A stretch of 64,000 nt of DNA. It comes from JACVRW01 sp963813495 (GTDB lineage: Bacteria > Actinomycetota > Thermoleophilia > Solirubrobacterales > Thermoleophilaceae). The notes under the pieces were generated by a model, which was given only the letters and a program-made list of their open reading frames with translations, was not told the origin of the DNA and did not search any database. A program made the translations under genes and the position numbers. How positions within the stretch are numbered: the stretch's first letter is position 1; every line of letters begins with the position of its first letter. This document shows positions 56,675 to 64,000 of this stretch, in pieces. The stretch spans positions 1 to 64,000 of the forward strand of contig CAWEZC010000011.1 of assembly GCA_963813495.1 (NCBI GenBank), given 5' to 3'.

Positions 56675-58273
56675 TCAGTGGCGAAAGTGGCGACGGGAGC
56701 CGAACACCATGGCTATCCCAGCAGCGTCGGCGGCTTCGACGACCTCGGGATCTCGCTGCGAGCCGCCGGGCTGGATGATCGCCGTGACGCCGGCGTGAAC
56801 CGCGATCTGGGGCCCGTCCGGGAAGGGGAAGAAGGCGTCCGAGGCCATCACCGAATCTTCCACCGAGAGCCCCGCCGCACGGGCCTTGTCGATCGCGAGC
56901 TTCACCGAGTCCACCCGGCTCATCTGCCCCGCCCCGACTCCCACTGTGCCGAGCCCCCGCGCCAGCACGATGGCGTTCGAGCGCACGTGCTTGCACACGC
57001 GTAGCCCGAACAGCAGCTCGCCCCACTGCTCTTCGGTCGGCTTGCGCTCGGTGACCACGGTCATCTCCTCGCGCACCTCGAGGCCGGAGTCGCGGTCCTG
57101 CACCAGAATGCCGCCCCGCACGCGCTTGATGTCGTGCTCGTTGATCGTGGCCCTGCGCCGCTCCTGGTTGTCCAGGATGCGCACGTTGGGCTTCTGCTCG
57201 AGCAGCTCGAGCGCTCCCTGGTCGTAGCCGGGCGCGAAGACGACCTCGACGAACATTCCCGCGAGCTTCTCGGCGAGCGCCAGGTCGACCGGGCGGTTGA
57301 AGCAGAACACGCCGCCGAAGGCGCTCTGCGGATCGGTGGCCAGGGCCTTGTCGAAGGCCTCGTCCACGCTCGTGCCGAGGGCCGCCCCACAGGGGTTGTT
57401 GTGCTTGACGATCGCCGCGGCCGGCAGCTCGAAGTCCTCGACCAGACGCCGCCCGGCGTCGAGGTCGAGCAGGTTGTTGAAGGAGAGCTCGCGCCCGTGC
57501 AGCTTCGACACCATCGACAGCAGGTCCGAGCGCGCTCCCACCTCGGCGTAGTAGGCGGCCCGCTGGTGCGGGTTCTCCCCGTAGGGCAGGTCAAGCACCT
57601 TCTCGTAGGCGCGGGTGTACTGGGTGGGGAAGTCCTCCTCGCGCTCGGCAAACCAGCGAGAAATCGCAGAGTCGTAGCGGGCCGTGTAGGCGAAGGCCTC
57701 GAGCGCAAGGCTCTGACGCGTGCGCGACGAGATCCGGCCGTCGCTCTCGCGCAGCTCCTCCAGGACGGCGTCGTAGCTCTCCGGCGAGACCACCACGGCG
57801 GCGTAGGCGTGGTTCTTGGCTGCCGCCCGGATCAGCGTCGGACCACCGATGTCGATGTTCTCGATGACCTCGGCCTCCTCGACACCGCGCTTGGCCGCCA
57901 CCCGCTCGAACGGGTAGAGGTTCACGCACACGAGGTCGATGGGCTCGATCTCGTGCGAGTTCAGGGTGTCCACGTGGTCGCGGTCGTCGCGCACCGCCAG
58001 CAGCCCGGCGTAGATGCGCGGGTTGAGCGTCTTGACGCGGCCGTCGAGGATCTCGGGGAAGCCGGTGTAGTCGTCGATCGCACGGACCTCGAGACCCTCG
58101 GCCGCCAATTCGCTCGCGCTGCCGCCGGTGGACACGATCTCCACGCCCAGCTCGGCGAGGCCGCGGGCGAAGTCCACCAGCCCGCGCTTGTCGGACACGC
58201 TCAGGAGAGCCCGCCGGACGCGCACCTCACCCGCCGCGGTGAGGTCGACCCCATGTGGCTCAATCTGCGACAT
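56675..58273 (-). CDS. purH: Bifunctional AICAR formyltransferase / IMP cyclohydrolase
   Basis: The 532-residue protein carries out the last two steps of purine synthesis. Residues about 20-150 form the MGS-like IMP cyclohydrolase (LLSVSDKRGLVDFARGLAELGVEIVSTGGSASEL, GFPEILDGRVKTLNPRIYAGLLA). The formyltransferase part has PYGENPHQ (230-237), the catalytic KHNNPCGAA with Lys290 and His291, SAFGGVFCFNRPVD, and a C-terminal APSKD-like DAFFPFPDGPQIAVHAGVTAIIQPGGSQRDPEVVEAADAAGIAMVFGSRRHFRH. The length is normal. It overlaps purN by 14 bp and ends the leftward purine operon. Confidence 0.98.
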   Translation of the reverse strand: MSQIEPHGVDLTAAGEVRVRRALLSVSDKRGLVDFARGLAELGVEIVSTGGSASELAAEGLEVRAIDDYTGFPEILDGRVKTLNPRIYAGLLAVRDDRDHVDTLNSHEIEPIDLVCVNLYPFERVAAKRGVEEAEVIENIDIGGPTLIRAAAKNHAYAAVVVSPESYDAVLEELRESDGRISSRTRQSLALEAFAYTARYDSAISRWFAEREEDFPTQYTRAYEKVLDLPYGENPHQRAAYYAEVGARSDLLSMVSKLHGRELSFNNLLDLDAGRRLVEDFELPAAAIVKHNNPCGAALGTSVDEAFDKALATDPQSAFGGVFCFNRPVDLALAEKLAGMFVEVVFAPGYDQGALELLEQKPNVRILDNQERRRATINEHDIKRVRGGILVQDRDSGLEVREEMTVVTERKPTEEQWGELLFGLRVCKHVRSNAIVLARGLGTVGVGAGQMSRVDSVKLAIDKARAAGLSVEDSVMASDAFFPFPDGPQIAVHAGVTAIIQPGGSQRDPEVVEAADAAGIAMVFGSRRHFRH

Positions 58274-58880
58274 CGACCTGTACCAGTCGTGGGTTGGCCT
58301 CGTCCACCCGCACGCGACCCTGCGCGATCATGCGCACGGCGTCGGGCAGCAGGCGGTGCTCGATCTCGTGGATGCCCTGCTCTATCGCGGCGATATCCCG
58401 ATGGTATGGAAGGGAGAAGGCTTCCTGCAAGAGAACTGGACCAGTGTCGGTTCCCTCGTCCACGAAGTGAACCGTCACGCCGGTGACCCTGACCCCGTAG
58501 TCGAGCGCCTGCTGAATCGCTCCCAGGCCCGGGAAGGCGGGCAGCAGGGCGGGGTGCACATTGATCATGCGGCCGGCAAAGCGCGTGATGAACTGCGGCG
58601 TCAACAGCTCCATGAAGCCGGCCAGCACGATCAGCTGCGGCCCGCGCGCAGCCAGCCAGTCCGCCAGCGCGCCGTCGCGCGCTGAACGGTCGCCGTATGT
58701 GTCGATAGCGAACACCTCGGCCTCCACCCCGGCCTGGCGCGCGCGCGCCAGGCCCCCGGCACCGTCACGGCTGGAGGCCACCGCCACGATCTCCATTCCC
58801 TCGCGCCCGTGGACCCGGTCGAGCAGCGCCTGCAGGTTCGTGCCCTCTCCCGAGATCAGGACGGCAACGCGAAAGCTCAC
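58260..58880 (-). CDS. purN: Phosphoribosylglycinamide formyltransferase
   Basis: The 206-residue enzyme uses 10-formyl-THF to formylate GAR. It has the substrate loop ISGEGTNLQAL (residues 9-19), the catalytic triad Asn107, His109 (INVHPALLPAFPG) and Asp145 (VHFVDEGTDTGP). Length and order match E. coli PurN. Its ATG overlaps the recQ stop (58877-58880) and its end overlaps purH, so it is co-translated with both. Confidence 0.98.
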   Translation of the reverse strand: MSFRVAVLISGEGTNLQALLDRVHGREGMEIVAVASSRDGAGGLARARQAGVEAEVFAIDTYGDRSARDGALADWLAARGPQLIVLAGFMELLTPQFITRFAGRMINVHPALLPAFPGLGAIQQALDYGVRVTGVTVHFVDEGTDTGPVLLQEAFSLPYHRDIAAIEQGIHEIEHRLLPDAVRMIAQGRVRVDEANPRLVQVDVAD

Positions 58881-60628
58881 GCCGCTACGCGCAGCACCGG
58901 GTAGGGCCCGCCGCTGGTCTGCAGCCGGCCCTCGCCGATCAGCTCGTCGACGCGGGCCAGGATGTCGGCACGGCGCATGTGCGAGGAGACGCCGTAGGCG
59001 GGCAGCCCGTCGTACGAGTTGCGCTGGATCTTCTTCGAGCGCGAGCCGTGCAGGATCTCGGCACAGGTGGTACGGCCCACGGCCGGGCGAGCGGCGGAGG
59101 CAACGGAGATGATCGCTTCGTCGAGGTTGCCGATCTCGACCGGATCGGGAGGAGGGGCGACGGGCCGCAGCTCGGGCTGGCAGACGTCGCAGCAGGGCAC
59201 CGGCGCCGGCCGGGCCGGGTCGCCGAAGTGGCGCAGGATCGCCTCACGCCGGCAGCTGTCCTGCTCGACGTAGGCCCAGATCTCGCGGTACTGGCGCCAA
59301 CGCGCGCGGGCGGCCTCCTCGATCGAGGAGCGGCAGAGGGCGGTGGCACGACCGTCGAAGCGGCCGAGCACGCGTCCGGCGATGCGATCGGGGGCCGAGG
59401 GAAAAGGGGCGATGGTGCCGGCCCGCGTGAGATGGCCGACCAGCGCGCGCAGGCGCTCACCGTCCCCGCGCAGCTCGCGGGCCAGCGCATAGGCATCGAG
59501 CGAGTAGCGGCCGTCGCCGTCCGCGGCCGCTGCGATCCGGTCGGCCAGCCAGCCGGGCAGCTCCGGGTCGATCTCCTCGCGCTTGATGAAGTGCACGTGC
59601 AGCGCGCGGTCGCGGTTCTCGGCCAGCAGCAGCGCCCGCGCCGGCAGGCCGTCCCGACCCGCGCGACCCGCCTCCTGGTAGTAGGCCTCCAGCGAGGAGG
59701 GCACGCTCGAATGCACCACCGTACGCACGTTCGGCTTGTCGACGCCCATGCCGAAGGCGTTGGTGGCGCAGATCACGCGCACGTCGTCGGCCAGGAAGCG
59801 GCGCTGCACGTCGGCACGCCGCCCGCGCTCGAGCCCGGCGTGGTAGGCGGCGGCCTCCTCGCCCAGGGCGGACGTCAGCTGCTGCGCGATCTCCTCCGAG
59901 CCCGCACGCGTGCCCGCGTAGACGATCGCCGGCAGGGCGTCCTCGCCGCGCAATGCCTCGACCACCAGGCTCGCCTTTTCGTGCCCCCCGGGGCGCGCCA
60001 CCACGAAGCTGATGTTGGGACGGTCGAAACCGGTGGCCACCTGAAGCGGATCGCGCAGGCCCAGGCGGCGCACCACGTCCGCGGCGACTCGAGGGGTGGC
60101 GGTGGCCGTGGACGCCACCAGCGAGCCCGCGCCGAGCGCCCGCGCGGCGTCGGCCAGCCGGAAGTAGTCGGGACGGAAGTCATGACCCCACTGGGACACG
60201 CAGTGCGCTTCGTCGACTACGAACAGGCCCACGCGCACCTCGCTGCGCATGCGGTCGAGGAAGCCCGGCGCCGCAAAGCGCTCGGGCGCGACGTACAGCA
60301 GGCGCAGCTCGCCCGCCGACGCCCGCGCAAGCACCGCCGCATTGGCGGACGCATCCTGCTGGGCGTTGACGAGCGCGACCCGCTCGCCCAGCCCACGGGC
60401 GCGTAGCGCCTCGACCTGGTCCTGCATCAACGCCACGAGCGGCGAGACGACCACCGTGAGGTCGTCCCTCAGCAGCGCCGGCAGCTGGTAGCACAGCGAC
60501 TTGCCCGAGCCGGTGGGCATCACCACCATCACGTCACGGTCGGCCAGCGCCGCTTCGCATGCCTCGCGCTGCCCGGGGCGGAAGGCGGCAAAGCCGAAGT
60601 GATCGTGCAGCGCGCTCGTCAGGTCCAT
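58877..60628 (-). CDS. recQ: ATP-dependent DNA helicase RecQ
   Basis: The 583-residue protein has the SF2 core: PTGSGKSLCYQLPAL (Walker A), VVDEAHCVSQWGHDFRPDY (DEAH plus aromatic-rich loop), ASTATATPRV, FDRPNISF, TNAFGMGVDKPNVRTVVH and YYQEAGRAGRDG. A zinc knuckle with CCDVC follows, then an RQC winged helix (GRTTCAEILHGSRSKKIQRNSYDGLPAYGVSSHMRRADILARVDELIGEGRL). No HRDC domain is present, so it is a short RecQ. It unwinds DNA 3'-5' in recombination and fork repair. It lies inside the purine operon between purF and purN, overlapping purN. Confidence 0.96.
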   Translation of the reverse strand: MDLTSALHDHFGFAAFRPGQREACEAALADRDVMVVMPTGSGKSLCYQLPALLRDDLTVVVSPLVALMQDQVEALRARGLGERVALVNAQQDASANAAVLARASAGELRLLYVAPERFAAPGFLDRMRSEVRVGLFVVDEAHCVSQWGHDFRPDYFRLADAARALGAGSLVASTATATPRVAADVVRRLGLRDPLQVATGFDRPNISFVVARPGGHEKASLVVEALRGEDALPAIVYAGTRAGSEEIAQQLTSALGEEAAAYHAGLERGRRADVQRRFLADDVRVICATNAFGMGVDKPNVRTVVHSSVPSSLEAYYQEAGRAGRDGLPARALLLAENRDRALHVHFIKREEIDPELPGWLADRIAAAADGDGRYSLDAYALARELRGDGERLRALVGHLTRAGTIAPFPSAPDRIAGRVLGRFDGRATALCRSSIEEAARARWRQYREIWAYVEQDSCRREAILRHFGDPARPAPVPCCDVCQPELRPVAPPPDPVEIGNLDEAIISVASAARPAVGRTTCAEILHGSRSKKIQRNSYDGLPAYGVSSHMRRADILARVDELIGEGRLQTSGGPYPVLRVAA

Positions 60629-60722
60629 GGGAGAACGGCCACAGTAGCGCCGTCCACGGCTGCATCGAGCGGCCTGTGGCAGAGCCGTAACGGAGGTTGC
60701 GAAGTTGTCGCAGAGGGCCCGC

Positions 60723-62153
60723 CTAGTGGCGGACCACCGCGAGCTCTTCGAGCGCGAACTTGCCGTTGGCCGACTCGGTGCGCTCGAGCGGATACTCGCC
60801 CGAGAAGCAGGCGTCGCAGTGCGTCTCGCGCGTGGAGCGGATCGCCTCGTAGACCCCGTCGAGCGACAGGTACTGCAGCGAGTCGCACCCGAGCTCCTCG
60901 GCCACCTCGTCCGCGGTGCGTCCGTGCGCGATCATCTCCTGTGTCGTCGACATGTCGATCCCGTAGTGGCAGGGGTAACGGATCGGCGGGGCGGAGATCC
61001 TCATGTGGATCTCGTCGGCGCCGGCGTCGCGGAGCATCTGCACGATCTGGCGCGTGGTGTTGCCGCGCACGATCGAGTCGTCGACGACGACGAGGCGCTT
61101 GCCCTCCACCACTTCGCGCAGCGGGTTGAACTTCATGCGCAGGCCGTGGCGGCGCAGCTCCTGGCCGGGCTGGATGAACGTGCGCGCCACGTAGCGGTTC
61201 TTGATCAGTCCATCGTCGCGCGGGATGCCCGACGCCTTGGAATAGCCGGAGGCCGCCGGATTGCCGGAGTCGGGGACGGCGATCACGACGTCGGCCTCGA
61301 CCGGCGCCTCGCGCCACAGGATCTCGCCCATCTTGCGACGCGACACCTGGGTGCGGTTGCCTTCGAGGATCGAGTCGGGCCGAGCGAAGTAGATGTGCTC
61401 GAACACGCAGAAGGCCCGGCGATCGGACTCCACCACCTGGCGAGTCTCGATTCCGCGCTCGCTCAGCGAGACCATCTCGCCCGGCAGCACCTCGCGCAGA
61501 AGCTCGGCGCCGATGATGTCGAAGGCACAGCTCTCCGAGGCCACGCAGTAGCGCCCGCCCAACATGCCCAAGGCCAGCGGGCGGAGCCCTGCCGGATCGC
61601 GGAAGGCCACCACCGACTCCTTGGTCATCACGACCGTGGAGAAGGCCCCCTCGAGCCGTGGCATGACGTCGGCCAGGGCATCCTCGATGCGCTCCGCTTC
61701 GTGGTTCGAGAGCAGCGCCGCGATGATCTCCGAGTCCGACGTGCCGCGGAACTTGACCCCGCGCTCGCTCAGCTCGGCGTGCAGCTCCACCGCGTTGATG
61801 AGGTTGCCGTTGTGGGCCAGCGCCACCTGGCGGCGGTCGCTGCGCCAGACGGGCTGGGCGTTCTCCCAGGCCGATGAGCCGGTGGTCGAGTAGCGCACGT
61901 GGCCGACCGCCAGCTGGCCCTGCAGCGCGCGCAGCTTCTCCTCGTCGAAGACCTGCGACACGAGCCCGACGTCGCGCACGGTCATGATCTGACCGTCGCC
62001 GCACACGGCGATCCCCGCCGACTCCTGACCCCGGTGCTGGAGCGCAAACAGGGCGAAGTAGGCGAGACGCGCCACGTCGTTCTCCGGCGCATAGACGCCG
62101 AAAACGCCGCATTCGTCGCGAGGCCCGTCGCGATCGTCGAGCTGTGTATTCAT
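60723..62153 (-). CDS. purF: Amidophosphoribosyltransferase
   Basis: The 476-residue enzyme makes phosphoribosylamine, the first committed purine step. The ATG at 62153 gives a 14-residue propeptide before the Cys15 nucleophile (DECGVFG). The Ntn glutaminase part holds ALQHRGQESAGIA, HVRYSTTGSS and AHNGNLIN. The PRTase part holds VVDDSIVRGNTTRQIVQMLRDAGA. Cysteines in RAFCVFEHIYFARPDS, IRYPCHYGID and GCDSLQYLS/HCDACFSGEYP match the 4Fe-4S ligands of the B. subtilis type. A much longer upstream frame is antisense to the epimerase region and was rejected. Confidence 0.97.
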   Translation of the reverse strand: MNTQLDDRDGPRDECGVFGVYAPENDVARLAYFALFALQHRGQESAGIAVCGDGQIMTVRDVGLVSQVFDEEKLRALQGQLAVGHVRYSTTGSSAWENAQPVWRSDRRQVALAHNGNLINAVELHAELSERGVKFRGTSDSEIIAALLSNHEAERIEDALADVMPRLEGAFSTVVMTKESVVAFRDPAGLRPLALGMLGGRYCVASESCAFDIIGAELLREVLPGEMVSLSERGIETRQVVESDRRAFCVFEHIYFARPDSILEGNRTQVSRRKMGEILWREAPVEADVVIAVPDSGNPAASGYSKASGIPRDDGLIKNRYVARTFIQPGQELRRHGLRMKFNPLREVVEGKRLVVVDDSIVRGNTTRQIVQMLRDAGADEIHMRISAPPIRYPCHYGIDMSTTQEMIAHGRTADEVAEELGCDSLQYLSLDGVYEAIRSTRETHCDACFSGEYPLERTESANGKFALEELAVVRH

Positions 62154-62241
62154 AAGTGCGCGGCGGGGCCTCCGGTACGGCCGGCGGTGAGGACCCTGCC
62201 TCGGCTCAGGGTACCAGCGAGTCCCGTCGTCCCGGCGCGCC

Positions 62242-63219
62242 TCAGCGGGTGGTGTACGGCCCGGTCGAGACGGCGTGGTAGCCCTTGGCGCCGACCGTCG
62301 CCGCGAGCGGGCTGCGCGGATCCTCGCCCGCCTGGAGGCGAGCGAGCGCACGCGCGAAGTCGTAGCGGGGCGCCCAGCCCAGGTCGCGGCGCACCCGGGC
62401 GTTGACGTACACGCGCTCGATGCCGGGGAACATCGTCCAACCCCGTTCTGCGTAGAGGACCCGGAAATCAGGGAACAGCCGCCCGACCAGCGCGGGAGCA
62501 TCCTCGCGCAGCTCGCCGAGATCGGCGCGCGTGAACGGCGTGGTTGCACTCACGATGTAGCGCCCGAAGCCGATCGCCGGAGCGGCGTCCAGGGCCAGCC
62601 GGTGGGCGCTGACGACGTCTTCGAGGTCGACCCGCCGATACAGAAGCTCGTTGAGCTTGATGTTCAGGTCATCGTAGGCGAGCCGGACCTCCTCGCGATC
62701 ATCCGGCTCGGGGAAGAAGCGCGAGGTGCGCAGAACCACGCAGGGAAGACCGCGATCGCGGTGCACCAGCTCGCAGAGATCCTCCGCGGCTGACTTGGTG
62801 GCGCCGTAGATGTTCCGGGGAACCGGCGCCACGTCTTCGGTGATCCATGCCGCGGGAGCGCCCGGCGGTGGTGTGAGCGCTCGCCCGAAGGTGCTGGTCG
62901 TACTCGTGAACACGAAGCGGCCGACGCCGGCCTCGACGGCCGCCTCCAGCAGGTTGAGCGTTCCCGTGAGGTTCGTGTCGACGAAGGCCTGCCGGCTGTG
63001 TGAGCCGACGTGGGGCTTGTGGAGAGTCGCGGCATGGAGTATCCCGTCGACGCTCTCGGTACAGCGGCGCACCAGGGAGCGGTCCGTGATCGAGCCCACC
63101 ACGGTGGTGAAAGGCGACTCGAGCACGTCCAGCCCAATGACGTCGAACCCGTCGGAGCCGAGCACGCGAACGAGCGCCTCGCCGAGATGGCCTGCGCTTC
63201 CGGTGACGAGAACCCTCAT
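62242..63219 (-). CDS. NAD-dependent epimerase/dehydratase (extended SDR)
   Basis: The 325-residue protein is an extended SDR: MRVLVTGSAGHLGEALVRVLGSDGFDVIGLDVLES (nucleotide-binding GxxGxxG), HAATLHKPHV, FTSTTSTFG (catalytic Thr/Ser), YGATKSAAEDLCELVHRD (Tyr-x3-Lys) and LRTSRFFPE. It resembles nucleotide-sugar epimerases, but substrate residues are not recognisable. It starts 8 bp after purL and precedes purF by 88 bp in the purine operon, where its role is unclear. Confidence 0.92.
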   Translation of the reverse strand: MRVLVTGSAGHLGEALVRVLGSDGFDVIGLDVLESPFTTVVGSITDRSLVRRCTESVDGILHAATLHKPHVGSHSRQAFVDTNLTGTLNLLEAAVEAGVGRFVFTSTTSTFGRALTPPPGAPAAWITEDVAPVPRNIYGATKSAAEDLCELVHRDRGLPCVVLRTSRFFPEPDDREEVRLAYDDLNIKLNELLYRRVDLEDVVSAHRLALDAAPAIGFGRYIVSATTPFTRADLGELREDAPALVGRLFPDFRVLYAERGWTMFPGIERVYVNARVRRDLGWAPRYDFARALARLQAGEDPRSPLAATVGAKGYHAVSTGPYTTR

Positions 63220-63227
63220 CCGGGCGC

Positions 63228-64000
63228 TCAGCCGGCCGGCTGAGCGAAGTGTTGGGGAATCGAGCGCTCGTAGACCTCACGGAGGCTCTCCACGGAGAGG
63301 CTCACGCCGGCAGCAGGAATCTCGAGCCGCTCGCCCCCCACCTCCCCGAGCAGGACAGCGCCCGGCAGCGCCTCCACCGACGCGCGCGGTCCGGCGACGA
63401 TCGCTCCGCCGGCCGCCTCGCCGAACAGCAGCGTCTCGAGGGCGGAGTCCGCGGTCAGCTCGAGGCGCGCGCCCACGCCTCCCGCGATGCAGCACTCGGC
63501 AAGAGCGCAGGCCAGCCCGCCCTCGGAGATGTCGTGCACGGTGGCGAGCGTGCCGCTGCGGGCCGCCTCGCGCAGCACGCCCAGAGCCTCGACCTGCTCG
63601 CCCAGGTCCACCGCAGGCAGACCGTCGGACAGCCGGCCGCGCAGCTTCTCGAGCTCGCTCCCGGAAAGCGCGGGCGCGAACGAACCCAGCAGGGCAATGA
63701 CCTGACCCTCCTCGGCGAATCCGACGCCGGGCAGCTTGGCGGGGTCGGCCAGCTTGCCGACCATGCCCACGATCGGCGTGGGGTAGATGGGACCGCCCCC
63801 GCCCTCGTTGTAGAGCGAGACGTTGCCACCCACCACGGGCACCCCCAGGGCCAGACAGGCGTCGCGCAGACCCTCGACGGCGCGCGTGAGCTGCCAGGCC
63901 ACGTGGGGCTTCTCGGGGTTGCCGAAGTTGAGGCAGTTGGTCAGACCGAGGGGCTCGGCACCGGTGCAGGCCAGGTTGCGCGCGCACTCCAGCACCGCCT
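63228..64000 (-). CDS. purL: Phosphoribosylformylglycinamidine synthase II, C-terminal part
   Basis: The gene enters from the right edge and is incomplete at its 5' end. The visible residues include ARNLACTGAEPLGLTNCLNFGNPEKPHVAWQLTRAVEGLRDACLALGVPVVGGNVSLYNEG, PIYPTPIVGMVGKLADPAKL, ATVHDISEGGLACALAECCIAG and LLGEVGGERL. These are the second AIRS-type half of small PurL (about 735 residues overall), which converts FGAR to FGAM with ATP and PurQ/PurS-supplied ammonia. It is the first purine gene of this operon visible in the window. Confidence 0.97.
   Translation of the reverse strand, partial: AVLECARNLACTGAEPLGLTNCLNFGNPEKPHVAWQLTRAVEGLRDACLALGVPVVGGNVSLYNEGGGGPIYPTPIVGMVGKLADPAKLPGVGFAEEGQVIALLGSFAPALSGSELEKLRGRLSDGLPAVDLGEQVEALGVLREAARSGTLATVHDISEGGLACALAECCIAGGVGARLELTADSALETLLFGEAAGGAIVAGPRASVEALPGAVLLGEVGGERLEIPAAGVSLSVESLREVYERSIPQHFAQPAG

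Noticed and set aside
62153..62549. N-terminal extension of PurF
   Set aside because: The extra 132 residues lie antisense to the epimerase gene; the ATG at 62153 gives the expected short propeptide before Cys15.

Overview
The window looks like a chromosomal segment of a very GC-rich actinobacterium. Gene starts are often GTG, adjacent genes often overlap as ATGA or GTGA, and the gene content (a B. subtilis-type PurF, PurH/PurN, a SARP/WD40 regulator, a P27-type phage terminase small subunit, an MmyB regulator, and a tyrosine recombinase of a type I recall from Solirubrobacterales) suggests Thermoleophilia/Solirubrobacterales. The organism assignment is inference from gene style. No rRNA or CRISPR array was seen.

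Layout. 1-3.0 kb: a repeatedly frameshifted DUF4157-type protein running into a thermonuclease domain. 3.1-5.3 kb: an unusual HNH-RecQ-transmembrane fusion. 5.4-12.0 kb: scattered single genes (BNR propeller, SnoaL-like protein, epoxide hydrolase, lipoprotein propeller, membrane-anchored protein) separated by long gaps that carry copies of a short dispersed repeat. 12.5-17.2 kb: a phage-satellite-like block (terminase small subunit, DUF3854/ATPase replication protein, MerR-type regulator over a palindromic operator, second HTH protein) that begins beside the 3' half of a tRNA-Arg gene. A second tRNA-Arg 3' half lies at 6.5 kb.

17.7-27.2 kb: a MoxR/DUF58/DUF4129-type locus interrupted by a divergent 1,644-residue SARP-STAND-WD40 regulator and a small membrane protein with three RYDGGPEEG repeats. 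27.6-28.5 kb: a lipoprotein endonuclease/exonuclease/phosphatase.

28.7-36.7 kb: the most interesting block. It is a tightly overlapping eight-gene operon: MDR dehydrogenase, divergent PTPS/QueD-like protein, GT4 glycosyltransferase, methyltransferase, LPG-synthase/flippase-like membrane protein, RibD-type reductase, CDP-alcohol phosphotransferase fused to an LTA-synthase-like sulfatase, and a second methyltransferase. Together these suggest an envelope-linked glycosylated pteridine- or pyrimidine-like product that I cannot assign to a known pathway.

36.8-40.4 kb: a frameshifted tyrosine recombinase, small hypothetical genes and an NAD formate dehydrogenase. 40.7-49.3 kb: a redox/stress region with two modules, each a regulator (CGNR or MmyB) divergent from an AhpD-like gene and followed by small oxidoreductases. 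It includes a deleted YCII gene and a set of local duplications around 46.7-48.2 kb. 49.4-50.7 kb: an IS110/IS1111-type element with a frameshifted transposase, imperfect subterminal inverted repeats and a long non-coding arm where a bridge RNA would lie. 50.9-55.4 kb: a GntR/FCD regulator divergent from a GAF-LuxR regulator, a sigma-like protein and an MFS exporter.

55.7-64 kb: the core chromosome. It has tRNA-Val, tRNA-Glu and tRNA-Lys, an ArsR regulator whose stop codon lies inside tRNA-Lys, and a leftward purine operon (purL-epimerase-purF-recQ-purN-purH). Several genes in the window carry apparent single-base indels (integrase, IS110 transposase, 1-2.5 kb region, 12.6 kb). Read-level verification would separate real decay from assembly error.
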